This document shows, one piece after another, positions 43,279 to 51,958 of a stretch of DNA of 64,000 bases. Under the pieces are notes generated by a model. That model was given only the letters and a program-made list of their open reading frames with translations. It was not told the DNA's origin and did no database searches. Numbering within the stretch: position 1 is the stretch's first letter; every line of letters begins with the position of its first letter. The stretch is from an uncultured Sulfitobacter sp. Its GTDB lineage: Bacteria; Pseudomonadota; Alphaproteobacteria; Rhodobacterales; Rhodobacteraceae. The position numbers and the translations under genes were made by a program. The stretch spans positions 248,001 to 312,000 of the forward strand of contig NZ_CANMQS010000001.1 in NCBI RefSeq assembly GCF_947500075.1. The letters run 5' to 3'.

Positions 43279-44139
43279 ATGGATACTCTGATTTCAGTCG
43301 TGCTGCCGCTTGGGCTGGCATTTATCATGTTTTCACTTGGGGTTGGCCTGACGCTGGGGGACTTTCTGCGGGTGGGCCAGCGGCCTCTGGCCTTTGCCGT
43401 GGGTGCGTTGAATCAGGTGATCCTGCTCCCCCTTGTTGTCTATCTGATCATTCTGGCTTTCGGCCTGCAGGCGGAAATTGCTGTTGGGTTCATGATCCTT
43501 GCCGCCTGCCCCGGTGGTGTGACCAGCAACATCATCTCAAGGCTTGCAAAGGGGGACGTTGCACTTTCGGTGTCCTTGACCGCTGTCATCAGCCTGACCA
43601 GCATGATCACCGTGCCGCTGATCATGAGCTTCGCCGTTGCGACGTTCATGGGGGCCAATGCGCCTGAAGTCGACATCACCGCAACTGCCGTGACCATGTT
43701 CGCGCTCACTGTCGTGCCCATCATGCTGGGCCTGGGTTTGCGCCGCCTGTTCCCTACAGCCATGTCGCGTGCGGAGCCTGCCATCAGCCGCATCGCAGTG
43801 ATCCTTTTTGCAGCCATCGTTCTGGCGGCACTGGCGGGCAACTGGGGATTGTTTGTCGAAAACCTGCCCAGCATCGGGCCTGCTGTGCTGGCCATGCTGG
43901 TGGTGCTGACCGCCGTCGGATACACCGTGCCCCGCCTCTTGGGCCGCACCCGCAACGAGGCCAAGACGATCTCGATCGAGACCGGGGTGCAGAACGGCAC
44001 CCTCGGCATTGCGATTGCCAGCATCGTTGTGGGCAGCACGGATGGTTTCAGCCCCTACGGCTTGCCATCTGCGGTCTACGGCCTTGCGATGTACCTTACG
44101 ATCATTCCCGCCCTCTTCATCTTCCGGCGCATGGATTAA
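43279..44139 (+). CDS. BASS family transporter (bile acid:sodium symporter-like)
   Basis: The 286-residue protein has about nine or ten membrane helices. GFMILAACPGGVTSNIISRLAKGDVALSV-type sequence (ACPGG and the following SN) is the core helix-break signature of the family, which imports organic anions such as bile acids, pantoate or keto acids with Na+. It leads a two-gene operon with the FAD dehydrogenase (12 bp apart, AGGAG in between). A palindrome upstream and a TetR gene nearby suggest induction by the substrate. Confidence 0.88.
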   Translation: MDTLISVVLPLGLAFIMFSLGVGLTLGDFLRVGQRPLAFAVGALNQVILLPLVVYLIILAFGLQAEIAVGFMILAACPGGVTSNIISRLAKGDVALSVSLTAVISLTSMITVPLIMSFAVATFMGANAPEVDITATAVTMFALTVVPIMLGLGLRRLFPTAMSRAEPAISRIAVILFAAIVLAALAGNWGLFVENLPSIGPAVLAMLVVLTAVGYTVPRLLGRTRNEAKTISIETGVQNGTLGIAIASIVVGSTDGFSPYGLPSAVYGLAMYLTIIPALFIFRRMD

Positions 44140-44151
44140 GGAGCCTTCCTC

Positions 44152-45810
44152 ATGGATCAGACATCAGACGTCATCATCGTCGGCGGGGGGCTGTCAGGCC
44201 TTGTGGCCGCTGCGGAACTGGCCGACCGGGGCAAGTCGGTCACGATCATCGATCAGGAACCCGAAGCCTTTCTGGGCGGGCAGGCCTTCTGGTCATTGGG
44301 CGGGTTGTTGTTGATCAACACGCCCGAACAGCGCCGCATGGGGATCAAGGACAGCCGCGCGCTGGCTTTGCAGGACTGGATGGGGTCCGCGCAGTTTGAC
44401 CGGCCCGAAGACAACTGGCCGCGCAAATGGGCCGAAGCCTATATCGACTTTGCCGCAGGCCCGATGCGCAACTGGCTTTACAACATGGGCATGCGCTGGT
44501 TCCCGATTGTCGGCTGGGCAGAACGTGGGGGCGGCTTTGGGTCGGGTCATGGCAACTCCGTGCCGCGTTTCCATCTGACATGGGGCGTCGGCCCCGGCAC
44601 GCAGGAACCGTTTGAGCGCCGGGTGCGCGCACATGAGAAGGCCGGGCGGATCACGCTGAAGTTCCGGCACCGGTGCTCCAACATCATCATGGAGAACGGC
44701 GCGGCCAAGGGCGTGGTGGGTGAGATCCTCGCCCCGGACAACGCCTTGCGCGGGCAATCCACCAACCGCGATGTGATCGGTGATTTTGAACTGCGCGCGC
44801 CGTCGGTCATGGTCACTTCCGGCGGGATCGGCGGCAATTTCGATCTGGTACGGCAGTCCTGGCCCACCGACCGTCTTGGCCCCGCCCCCAAAGAGATGAT
44901 CGCAGGTGTCCCCGCCCATGTGGATGGCCGCATGGTCGGCATCAGCCAGAAGGCGGGCGGCAACCTGATCAACAACGACCGGATGTGGCATTATACCGAA
45001 GGGGTCAAGAACTGGGATCCCATCTGGCCCAACCACGGTATCCGCATCCTGCCGGGGCCTTCGTCGATGTGGTTCGACGCCACCGGCAACCGCTTTGCGC
45101 CCCCCGCCTTGCCCGGCTTTGACAGTCTGGGCACGCTCAAGATGATCCTCGACACCGGCTATGATTACTCATGGTTCATCACCACGCAGAAAATCCTCAA
45201 AAAGGAATTCGCCCTGTCCGGTTCCGAACAGAACCCGGATTTCGAGCAGAAAAGCTGGAAAGAGGTCCTCAAGCAGCGCATCCTGAACAAGCAAGCCACC
45301 CCGGCGGTCGAGGCGTTCAAGGAACATGGGGAAAACTTCGTTGTCGCCAAAACGCTGGAAGAGCTGGTGGGCAAGATGAACGCCATGGAAGGCAATGACC
45401 TGCTGCCGCTGGACAAGATCGAAGCGGAGATCAAGGCGCGGGACGCGCAGACCGACAACCCCTTCACCAAGGACGCACAGATCATGGCAATCCACGCCGC
45501 GCGCAACTATCGCGGGGACAAGTTCCAGCGCACGGCAAAGCTGCACAAGATCCTCGACCCGGCAAATGGTCCGCTGGTGGGGGTGAAGTTGAACATCATC
45601 ACCCGCAAGACGCTGGGTGGGTTGGAAACGGACCTGAACAGCCAGATGCTGAATGCGGCGGGCGAACCAATTCCGGGCCTCTTCGCTGCCGGAGAAGTGG
45701 CAGGTTTCGGGGGTGGCGGCTATCACGGCTACAACGCGCTGGAGGGCACGTTTCTGGGCGGCTGCATCTTTTCGGGCCGTCAGGCGGGGCGGTCCGATAC
45801 GGTCGCCTGA
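44152..45810 (+). CDS. FAD-dependent dehydrogenase (3-ketosteroid delta-1-dehydrogenase-like)
   Basis: The 552-residue protein has an N-terminal FAD-binding motif (VIIVGGGLSGLVAAAELADRG) and a C-terminal second FAD region (LFAAGEVAGFGGGGYHGYNALEGTFLGGCIFSGR). Its closest recognisable relatives are the uncharacterised FAD dehydrogenases of the KstD/fumarate reductase superfamily (for example Rv0785-type). With the BASS transporter gene directly upstream it could oxidise an imported organic acid or steroid-like compound. The last 31 bp overlap the end of the convergent tetR gene. Confidence 0.88.
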   Translation: MDQTSDVIIVGGGLSGLVAAAELADRGKSVTIIDQEPEAFLGGQAFWSLGGLLLINTPEQRRMGIKDSRALALQDWMGSAQFDRPEDNWPRKWAEAYIDFAAGPMRNWLYNMGMRWFPIVGWAERGGGFGSGHGNSVPRFHLTWGVGPGTQEPFERRVRAHEKAGRITLKFRHRCSNIIMENGAAKGVVGEILAPDNALRGQSTNRDVIGDFELRAPSVMVTSGGIGGNFDLVRQSWPTDRLGPAPKEMIAGVPAHVDGRMVGISQKAGGNLINNDRMWHYTEGVKNWDPIWPNHGIRILPGPSSMWFDATGNRFAPPALPGFDSLGTLKMILDTGYDYSWFITTQKILKKEFALSGSEQNPDFEQKSWKEVLKQRILNKQATPAVEAFKEHGENFVVAKTLEELVGKMNAMEGNDLLPLDKIEAEIKARDAQTDNPFTKDAQIMAIHAARNYRGDKFQRTAKLHKILDPANGPLVGVKLNIITRKTLGGLETDLNSQMLNAAGEPIPGLFAAGEVAGFGGGGYHGYNALEGTFLGGCIFSGRQAGRSDTVA

Positions 45811-46448
45811 CCTTCATTGCTGAGGTAGCTGGAAAGATACCCTTCCAGCAAACGGGACAGTTCTGCCGAGTAGGGCCGTGAGGCATCGCGGTCCTTCTGT
45901 GCCGCAATCAGGTCTTCCATCGCCAGCGCAATCTGGATGGTGGTATTGGCCACCACGCGGGCATCGCCGCCATGAAACCCATCCTCCCCCCGCGCCCAGC
46001 GCCTGTGCAGGAACGTGACCAACTCATCGTGCTCCTCATCCTCCACCGCCAGGGGGCCGCGACTGACCATGAACGCCATCAAGAGCGGCCGGTAGTAGGG
46101 ATGTTCGGCAAGGTAGCTGCGCTGCGTCTCAAGCGCTTTGCGCAAGCGGTCCTGCCAGCGGGGGTGCGTCCGCGCATCGTCAAAGATCGCAAACAGCTTG
46201 GCGCGCAACTCCCCCGCGGTCTGGAGGTAGAGTTCCCGCAGCAGATCTTCCACGGTCGGAAAGTACCGGTAGATCGAACTGACCGGAATCCCCGCATGCG
46301 CGGCAATCGCCGTTGTGCTGATGTCTTGCGGCGCGCGGGTGCCGAGCAGGTCAGCCGTGGCGTGCAGGATCACATGCACCCGTGCCACCGCCCGCGCCTG
46401 TTGCGGGGTGGGCCGGGTGCGCAATGGTCCAAAGCTCAGGCGGGTCAC
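45780..46448 (-). CDS. TetR/AcrR family transcriptional regulator
   Basis: The 222-residue protein has an N-terminal helix-turn-helix: DISTTAIAAHAGIPVSSIYRYFPTVEDLLREL. A helical ligand-binding part with low conservation follows. A palindrome at 46501-46521 lies 53 bp upstream of its start and resembles the one before the transporter operon, so it probably represses that operon and itself. The convergent end overlaps the FAD dehydrogenase by 31 bp. Confidence 0.92.
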   Translation of the reverse strand: MTRLSFGPLRTRPTPQQARAVARVHVILHATADLLGTRAPQDISTTAIAAHAGIPVSSIYRYFPTVEDLLRELYLQTAGELRAKLFAIFDDARTHPRWQDRLRKALETQRSYLAEHPYYRPLLMAFMVSRGPLAVEDEEHDELVTFLHRRWARGEDGFHGGDARVVANTTIQIALAMEDLIAAQKDRDASRPYSAELSRLLEGYLSSYLSNEGQATVSDRPA

Positions 46449-46500
46449 ATCGGCCTTTCCTGCAAAAAGTGTCCAGCAGCCAGATACCGTAAATCAGGCA

Positions 46501-46521
46501 AAACGGAAATACTTTCCGTTT
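46501..46521. promoter_or_regulatory. Palindromic operator upstream of tetR
   Basis: AAACGGAAA and TTTCCGTTT are perfect 9-bp arms around TAC. The same design appears at 43222-43242. The site sits in the 271-bp divergent region between tetR and the fatty acid hydroxylase gene, 53 bp from tetR. Confidence 0.7.
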
Positions 46522-46719
46522 CCTTGCGGGCGAGACTCCCCGCCTTGCGCACCCTGCCCGCTTACGTTCCATGAAGATCAAAGGGACCGTCCGGGCGATT
46601 ATCATCAATTCCGCAAAAATCTTCACGATCTCCGCTGAATGTCCACGCGCACGCCACAATGCGGCCCAATTCGGCCCGTAGCGCTGGGCCTATAAAAATC
46701 CTACAGGGCTTCGTTTGCG

Positions 46720-47721
46720 ATGGAAAACCTAAAATCATTCTTCATCATGGTCTGGGAACAGACTGGCGCACTTTTTCTCAATCCCGGACATTTCTTCGGT
46801 CCCATCTCCATGCTGATCGCACTGATCATTGCAGGGATCGTTGTCGCCACGCGCCTCTCACGCAAAACGGGGTGGCGCAATCTGGAACCGCGCCGCCTTG
46901 TGGCGTTGCTGTTTCCGAAACGGGTGTTTCTGCATGGCTCTGCAAAGCTCGACTACTGGGTGTTCATCATCAACCAGATCGTGCTGTTCTTCATCACGAT
47001 TTCCGCCTTCTTCAGCCCCGCAATCGTGTCAGAATTTGTTGTCGGTACAGCATCCGCTCTTGGCCATGAAGCAACCGAGGCAAGCCCTTCCCTCACCCAG
47101 CGCATCATCTATTCGATCTACCTGATGCTGATCTGGGACTTCAGCGCCAGCTACGCGCACTACCTCAAGCACAAGGTGCCGGTGTTGTGGGAGTTGCACA
47201 AGGTCCACCACTCCGCCGAGGTGATGACGCCTGCAACCGCCATGCGCCGCCATCCGCTGGAAGCGATCTTTGGTGCGGTGATTGTGGCCCTGTTTCTGGG
47301 TCTGGGCACGGGCATCTGGACGGTGGTCTTTGGCCTCAACCTGATGCCCATTAATTTCTTCGGCACGCTCTTTGGCATCTGGCTGTGGCGGGCGGCGGGG
47401 TACAACCTGCGCCACAGCCACATCTGGATTTCCTACGGCAACTTCTGGAACAAGATCTTCATCTCCCCCGCACAGCATCAGGTGCACCACAGCGTCTCAC
47501 CTGAGCACTACGACAAGAACTTCGGCCATATCTTTTCCTTCTGGGACAGCCTGTTCGGAACGCTCTACCTGCCCAAGTTCGAAGAGCGGGTGAAGTTCGG
47601 CATCGACGAAGAGGAAATGCCAGAATACCGATCCCTGTTTGGTCTCTACGTCACGCCGGTTGTGAACATCTGGCGCATCCTGACCCGGCCGTTCCGCCGC
47701 AAACAATTCCCGGCCGAGTGA
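46720..47721 (+). CDS. Sterol desaturase / fatty acid hydroxylase family protein
   Basis: The 333-residue protein has four or five membrane helices and the di-iron histidine boxes of the family: H147-x3-H151 (HYLKH), H160-x2-HH164 (HKVHH) and H253-x2-HH257 (HQVHH), plus RHSH at about 231-234. It should hydroxylate or desaturate a lipid using O2 at the inner membrane. The group includes OlsE-type lipid hydroxylases, but the substrate is unknown. An MBOAT gene follows 12 bp later and an SGNH gene after that, so a hydroxylated lipid that is then acylated is plausible. Confidence 0.88.
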   Translation: MENLKSFFIMVWEQTGALFLNPGHFFGPISMLIALIIAGIVVATRLSRKTGWRNLEPRRLVALLFPKRVFLHGSAKLDYWVFIINQIVLFFITISAFFSPAIVSEFVVGTASALGHEATEASPSLTQRIIYSIYLMLIWDFSASYAHYLKHKVPVLWELHKVHHSAEVMTPATAMRRHPLEAIFGAVIVALFLGLGTGIWTVVFGLNLMPINFFGTLFGIWLWRAAGYNLRHSHIWISYGNFWNKIFISPAQHQVHHSVSPEHYDKNFGHIFSFWDSLFGTLYLPKFEERVKFGIDEEEMPEYRSLFGLYVTPVVNIWRILTRPFRRKQFPAE

Positions 47722-47733
47722 TGTAGGCGCACC

Positions 47734-49158
47734 GTGCTTTTCGCGTCCCTCCCCTTTCTCTTCGGCTTTCTGCCGGCCACGGTTCTGGGCACGTTTGTTG
47801 CGTACCGGAGCCTTGGCCGGCAGGCCGCGTTGATCTTTCTCTCTGCCGCGTCGCTGGTGTTCTACGGCTGGCATTATCCGCCCTATATCGTCCTGCTGAT
47901 GGCGACGATTGGCGTGAACTTCCTGCTGGCGCGTCGCATCCATGCGCGCCCTGACAAGTGGCTCACCGGGATCGGTGTGGCGCTGAACCTTGGCTTGCTG
48001 GCATGGTTCAAATACGCGGGCTTTCTGGCAGAGATGGTAAGCACCATCCTTGGCAGCCATATCGGCGTGGGCACGATCCTTCTGCCCCTTGGCATCTCCT
48101 TCTTCACCTTCCAGCAGATCGCCTATCTGGTGGACATCCATCAGCGCAAAGCCGAACCCGGCAAGCTGGTCGAATATGTCTTCTTCGTCACCTTCTTTCC
48201 GCAACTGATCGCAGGCCCCATCGTCCATCATCGGGAGTTGATCCCGCAGCTGGGGCAATCCAACTTTGCCCGCTTTCTGACCCGCGACGTGACCATGGGC
48301 GCGTTGCTGTTCTGTATCGGTCTGGGCAAGAAAGTGCTGCTGGCAGACAACCTGCGTATGGGAGCCGATACGCTGTTTTACGCACAATCGCTGGGGATTG
48401 AACCGACGATGGCAGAGGCGTGGCTGGGCATGCTCAGCTACACCTTCCAGATCTATTTTGATTTTTCCGGCTATGCGGATATGGCGCTGGGACTGGGCCT
48501 GATCTTTGGGCTGCGCCTGCCGGAGAACTTCCGTTCTCCTTACAAATCCTACGACATCATCGATTTCTGGCGGCGCTGGAACATCACCCTGTCGATTTTC
48601 CTGCGCGACTACATCTACCTGCCTTTGGGCGGCAACCGCAAAGGCCCTGTGCGCCGTTACGCGAACCTCTGGATCGTCATGCTGCTGGGGGGATTGTGGC
48701 ACGGCGCGGGCTGGCAGTTCATCGTCTGGGGCGCGCTGCATGGGTTCTATCTGACGGTGAACCACATCTGGCGGCGGTTCAGCCCCTACCGCTTGCCGCC
48801 TGCGTTCAGTCTGGTGCTGACCTTCACGTGCGTTGTCATTGCATGGGTCTTCTTCCGGGCCGAGGATTTCCCGCAGGCATTTGCAATCCTCTCCGCCATG
48901 GTGGGCGTGGGCAGCAACACGGCATTTGAGCTGGCGATTTTCGCCGATGTCGCATGGGTCGCGGTCTTTGCGCTCAGCGGTGCATGTCTGGCGTGGTTCA
49001 CCCCAAACGCGGTCCAGATCGTGTCCCGTTTCAAGGACTGGCGTCCCGCTGCCATCAGCCATCAGGCCCTTTATGGCGCAGTGGGTGCGTTGGGGGCCGT
49101 GGCCGTGTTCAAAACCTATGCAAGTGGAAGCTATGCCTTCATCTATTTCCAGTTCTGA
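47734..49158 (+). CDS. MBOAT family O-acyltransferase (AlgI/DltB-like)
   Basis: The 474-residue protein has about eleven membrane helices and belongs to the membrane-bound O-acyltransferases. The landmarks are FYGWHYPPY, LGISFFTFQQIAYLVDIH, FFPQLIAGPIVHH, and the conserved GLWHGAGWQFIVWGALHG, whose histidine is catalytic. AlgI-type proteins pass acyl groups across the membrane onto exopolysaccharide or other acceptors with an extracytoplasmic SGNH partner. The next gene encodes such a partner and overlaps by 26 bp. The start is a GTG. Confidence 0.92.
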   Translation: MLFASLPFLFGFLPATVLGTFVAYRSLGRQAALIFLSAASLVFYGWHYPPYIVLLMATIGVNFLLARRIHARPDKWLTGIGVALNLGLLAWFKYAGFLAEMVSTILGSHIGVGTILLPLGISFFTFQQIAYLVDIHQRKAEPGKLVEYVFFVTFFPQLIAGPIVHHRELIPQLGQSNFARFLTRDVTMGALLFCIGLGKKVLLADNLRMGADTLFYAQSLGIEPTMAEAWLGMLSYTFQIYFDFSGYADMALGLGLIFGLRLPENFRSPYKSYDIIDFWRRWNITLSIFLRDYIYLPLGGNRKGPVRRYANLWIVMLLGGLWHGAGWQFIVWGALHGFYLTVNHIWRRFSPYRLPPAFSLVLTFTCVVIAWVFFRAEDFPQAFAILSAMVGVGSNTAFELAIFADVAWVAVFALSGACLAWFTPNAVQIVSRFKDWRPAAISHQALYGAVGALGAVAVFKTYASGSYAFIYFQF

Positions 49159-50071
49159 GCATACGACTGCGGCCGCGGCCCCCGGTGGGTTGACCGTGCT
49201 GGCACGGGGTTTTGTGCTGACGCTGCTATTGCTCATCGCGGCAACGGAACTTCTGGTGCGGACACAGGTACTGCCGCAAGACACCCGCGCGGGACACCTT
49301 GAGTTACTGCGAACTTCCGACCACGCGGATGCCGCCTTTGGTGACAGCCATGTGGCGCGGGGTTTTGCAGCACAAGGCAGTTTCGTGAACCTTGCCTATC
49401 CGTCAGAGAATATCGAAGACATGTTCGCAAAAGTGCGCCTTCACTTCGCACATCACGCGCCCGGTCGGGTCATCATACAAGCCGATCCGCATCTCTTCGC
49501 AGCCTACCGCGTCTTCGCCCCTGCCAGATCCAACAGCCCCGCACATGCGCCGCTTTTGCACATGACCGCTGACCGGCACCGTCCGCAGCTGAACGCCTAT
49601 TGGCAGGCCTTCGTCGAAGGCGTCGGCACGCTTCACTCCAAGGTGCAGCAGACGGCAAACGGTGCGCTGTTGTCCGAAGGGGACTTTGCCGCCCTGCCCG
49701 ACCGCATGCAGACATTTGAGGCACGCATGCGGCTGCAAAACCATGCACTGGCCCATCCGGATGCCGTCGCGGCGGCGCAGGATCGCTATCTCGACATGAT
49801 TACCTTTCTGACAGAGCGCGGCGCGGATCTGTGCATGATCAGCTTTCCGGTGACACAAGACTACCTCACCGCCAGCAGCGCAGACACGGCAGCAGGGCAC
49901 GCCACGGCGATCTCATTCTTCCGGCAAACCGCCGCCCAATCGGGCGCACGTTTCATCGACGCGCGCGCGCAGGTCGTACCGGACAGGCTCTTTCGAGATG
50001 TGGATCACCTGAACACAGCAGGTGCAAAGGCCGTCTACGACAGCCTGATCCGCCAGTGTTTCGACCGGTGA
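49133..50071 (+). CDS. SGNH-type acetyl esterase-like partner of the MBOAT acyltransferase
   Basis: The protein has about 312 residues. An N-terminal membrane anchor (VLARGFVLTLLLLIAATELL) places an SGNH-like domain in the periplasm. The nucleophile block AFGDSHVARGF and the C-terminal Asp-x-x-His block (DVDHLNTAGAKAV) are both seen. It looks like an AlgJ/AlgX- or DltD-like partner that completes acyl transfer by the MBOAT upstream. The start is set at ATG 49133 (GGAAG close upstream); the frame is open earlier inside the MBOAT gene, so an earlier start at 49118 is possible. It ends 3 bp from the convergent AhpD-like gene. Confidence 0.78.
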   Translation: MPSSISSSEHTTAAAAPGGLTVLARGFVLTLLLLIAATELLVRTQVLPQDTRAGHLELLRTSDHADAAFGDSHVARGFAAQGSFVNLAYPSENIEDMFAKVRLHFAHHAPGRVIIQADPHLFAAYRVFAPARSNSPAHAPLLHMTADRHRPQLNAYWQAFVEGVGTLHSKVQQTANGALLSEGDFAALPDRMQTFEARMRLQNHALAHPDAVAAAQDRYLDMITFLTERGADLCMISFPVTQDYLTASSADTAAGHATAISFFRQTAAQSGARFIDARAQVVPDRLFRDVDHLNTAGAKAVYDSLIRQCFDR

Positions 50072-50074
50072 CGT

Positions 50075-50416
50075 TCAAGACGTACCCGTGAACTCATCAT
50101 AGGCTTCCAGCGCCTTGGCCCCGTAGGCAATCGACGGCCCGCCGCCCATGTAGGCGATCATCTCCAGTGCCTCGCAGAGTTCTTCGCGGGTGGTCTTCAG
50201 CCGCACCAGCGATTTGACGTGAAACCCGATGCAGCTGTCACAGCGGGTTGAGACAGCAATGCCGAGTGCGATCAGCTCTTTGGTCTTTTCATCCAGCGCA
50301 CCGGACTTCTTGGCCGCCTGTCCCATCGCGTTGAACCCCTTAAACAGTTCCGGCGCTTCTTTCTGCAATGTGCCGATGCGGCCCATGGTGTCATTGAGGA
50401 ATGTGGTCCAGCCCAT
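50075..50416 (-). CDS. Carboxymuconolactone decarboxylase/AhpD-like protein
   Basis: The 113-residue protein is all-helical. The AhpD core motif is CDSCIGFHVKSL, with a CxxC and a nearby His, which in AhpD-like proteins works as a peroxidase-type thiol site. It could protect against peroxides or alkyl hydroperoxides, or act in aromatic breakdown; the precise role is not set. AAGGAAAG is upstream of the ATG. It is divergent from the creatininase gene, 43 bp away. Confidence 0.88.
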   Translation of the reverse strand: MGWTTFLNDTMGRIGTLQKEAPELFKGFNAMGQAAKKSGALDEKTKELIALGIAVSTRCDSCIGFHVKSLVRLKTTREELCEALEMIAYMGGGPSIAYGAKALEAYDEFTGTS

Positions 50417-50459
50417 GATTTTTCTTTCCTTTTGATAAGTGCGCGCGTTAGCAGGCGAT

Positions 50460-51185
50460 ATGAGACTTGAAACGATGACATGGATCGAAGTCGAAGCCTA
50501 CCTTCGTCGCAGCGCAGGTGTCATCCTGCCCACCGGCTCCATGGAGCAGCACGGACCGCTTGGCCTGATCGGCACGGATGCGATCTGCGCGCGGGAGATG
50601 GCCTGGGCCGCGGCGGACCATTGTGAAGCGATTGTCGCTCCTGAGCTGGCCTATGCGCCAGCACCCTTCAACATGAGCTTCCCCGGCACGGTGTCGCTGG
50701 ATGCAACGCTTTTCAGACAGGTCGCGCGACAGGTGATGGGCAGCCTTGCGCACCACGGGTTCAGGAAGATCTACGTCCTGAACGGCCATGGCGCCAACCT
50801 TGAACCGTTGCGCGAAGCGGCGGAAGGTGTTGAGGCCGAGGTGCGCATCCGCAGTTGGTGGGACTTTGATGGTGTAAACACCCTGCGACAGGCCTGGTAC
50901 GGCGATTGGGAAGGCATGCACGCAACCCCGTCGGAGGTCGCGGTCACCCAGCACACGCACCGGATCATCGAAGATCCCGATCTGCCCCCGCCCCGCAAGC
51001 TGACGTCTGATTTCATCAAAGCCCACGCCGGGGACAAACACGGCCCCCCGGATGCGCATCGCCGGGACTTTCCTGATGGTCGCGTTGGATCGCATTCCGC
51101 CCTTGCACGGCCCGAACAGGGCCGCCAATTGATCGAAACGGCAGCACAGGAAATCGCAGCGGATTACCGCGCCTTCACCGCCTGA
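50460..51185 (+). CDS. Creatininase family amidohydrolase
   Basis: The protein has about 241 residues. The metal-binding motifs of creatininase-type amide hydrolases are seen: GSMEQHGPLGLIGTD (Glu, His, Asp ligands) and YVLNGHGAN (His). It should hydrolyse a cyclic amide or formamide bond with zinc or manganese. The substrate could be creatinine, a hydantoin or another nitrogen heterocycle. The start is ATG 50460 (AGG spaced 4 bases); a GTG at 50439 would add seven codons. Its end abuts the convergent ABC permease. Confidence 0.88.
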   Translation: MRLETMTWIEVEAYLRRSAGVILPTGSMEQHGPLGLIGTDAICAREMAWAAADHCEAIVAPELAYAPAPFNMSFPGTVSLDATLFRQVARQVMGSLAHHGFRKIYVLNGHGANLEPLREAAEGVEAEVRIRSWWDFDGVNTLRQAWYGDWEGMHATPSEVAVTQHTHRIIEDPDLPPPRKLTSDFIKAHAGDKHGPPDAHRRDFPDGRVGSHSALARPEQGRQLIETAAQEIAADYRAFTA

Positions 51186-51950
51186 TCAGCGGCTCTCATC
51201 CGATCCCATCTTCCGCTCCAGCCAGCGCACAAAGAAGCTGATGATCAGGACCAGAACCAGATATTCAAAGATCAGCAGCGTGTAGATTTCCAGCGGGCGG
51301 TATTCCGTCACCACCAGTTCATTGGCGCGACGTGTGAGTTCCTGCATGCCGATGACAGAGGCAAAAGCCGACATCTTCACAATATAGATGAACTGGTTCG
51401 CCAAGGGCGGCAGGATCCGTTTGATCGCCTGCGGCAGGATCACGTAACGCATGGTCTGGCGGTAGTTCAGCCCCACGGTCTTGGCCGCTTCGGTCTGGCC
51501 CTTGTTGATGGACTGAATGCCGGAGCGGTAAATCTCCGCCGTGAAGGCGCTGTCGGAGATCGCAAGCGTGATGATCGCCCCCCAAAAGGCGTCAATGCTG
51601 ACATTGATCCCCATGGATTTCAGCACCACGGGCAAGCCGTAAAACACCCAAAAGAGCATCGGCAGCAGCGGAATGGCGCGGACAAACTCGATGTAGATGC
51701 GCGAGGGCAACCTGATCCAGCGGTTCGTCGACATCCCCGGCAGGGCCACCATCAGGCCGATCACCATCGACATCACAGCAGCAATGACCGACAGCAGGAT
51801 CGTGGCCCCGAAACCGTTCAGCAAAAATTTGATGTTGTTCATACCGCCTGTCGTGCGCGGGTCGATGACATACCACCCCCAAGTGCCGGAGTCAGCGGAA
51901 CAACCAACAAGCGATAGGAAGGTGGCAAGCAGCGCAAATACTCTCATCAT
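51186..51950 (-). CDS. Amino-acid-type ABC transporter permease (with lipobox-like N-terminus)
   Basis: The protein has about 254 residues. Five or so membrane helices follow the HisM/GlnP pattern, including EIYRSGIQSINKGQTEAAKTVGLN, the EAA loop that contacts the ATPase. The N-terminus is odd: FALLATFLSLVGCSADS looks like a lipoprotein signal with lipobox Cys. I chose the ATG at 51950 (ATG 51947 is next) since AGGGG lies a few bases upstream. It belongs with the ATPase upstream and the solute-binding protein encoded divergently. Confidence 0.9.
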   Translation of the reverse strand: MMRVFALLATFLSLVGCSADSGTWGWYVIDPRTTGGMNNIKFLLNGFGATILLSVIAAVMSMVIGLMVALPGMSTNRWIRLPSRIYIEFVRAIPLLPMLFWVFYGLPVVLKSMGINVSIDAFWGAIITLAISDSAFTAEIYRSGIQSINKGQTEAAKTVGLNYRQTMRYVILPQAIKRILPPLANQFIYIVKMSAFASVIGMQELTRRANELVVTEYRPLEIYTLLIFEYLVLVLIISFFVRWLERKMGSDESR

Positions 51951-51958
51951 CCTGCCCC

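Noticed and set aside
47497-49284. 595-codon - strand frame opposite the MBOAT gene
   Set aside because: No recognisable motif; the + strand MBOAT protein has all family features.
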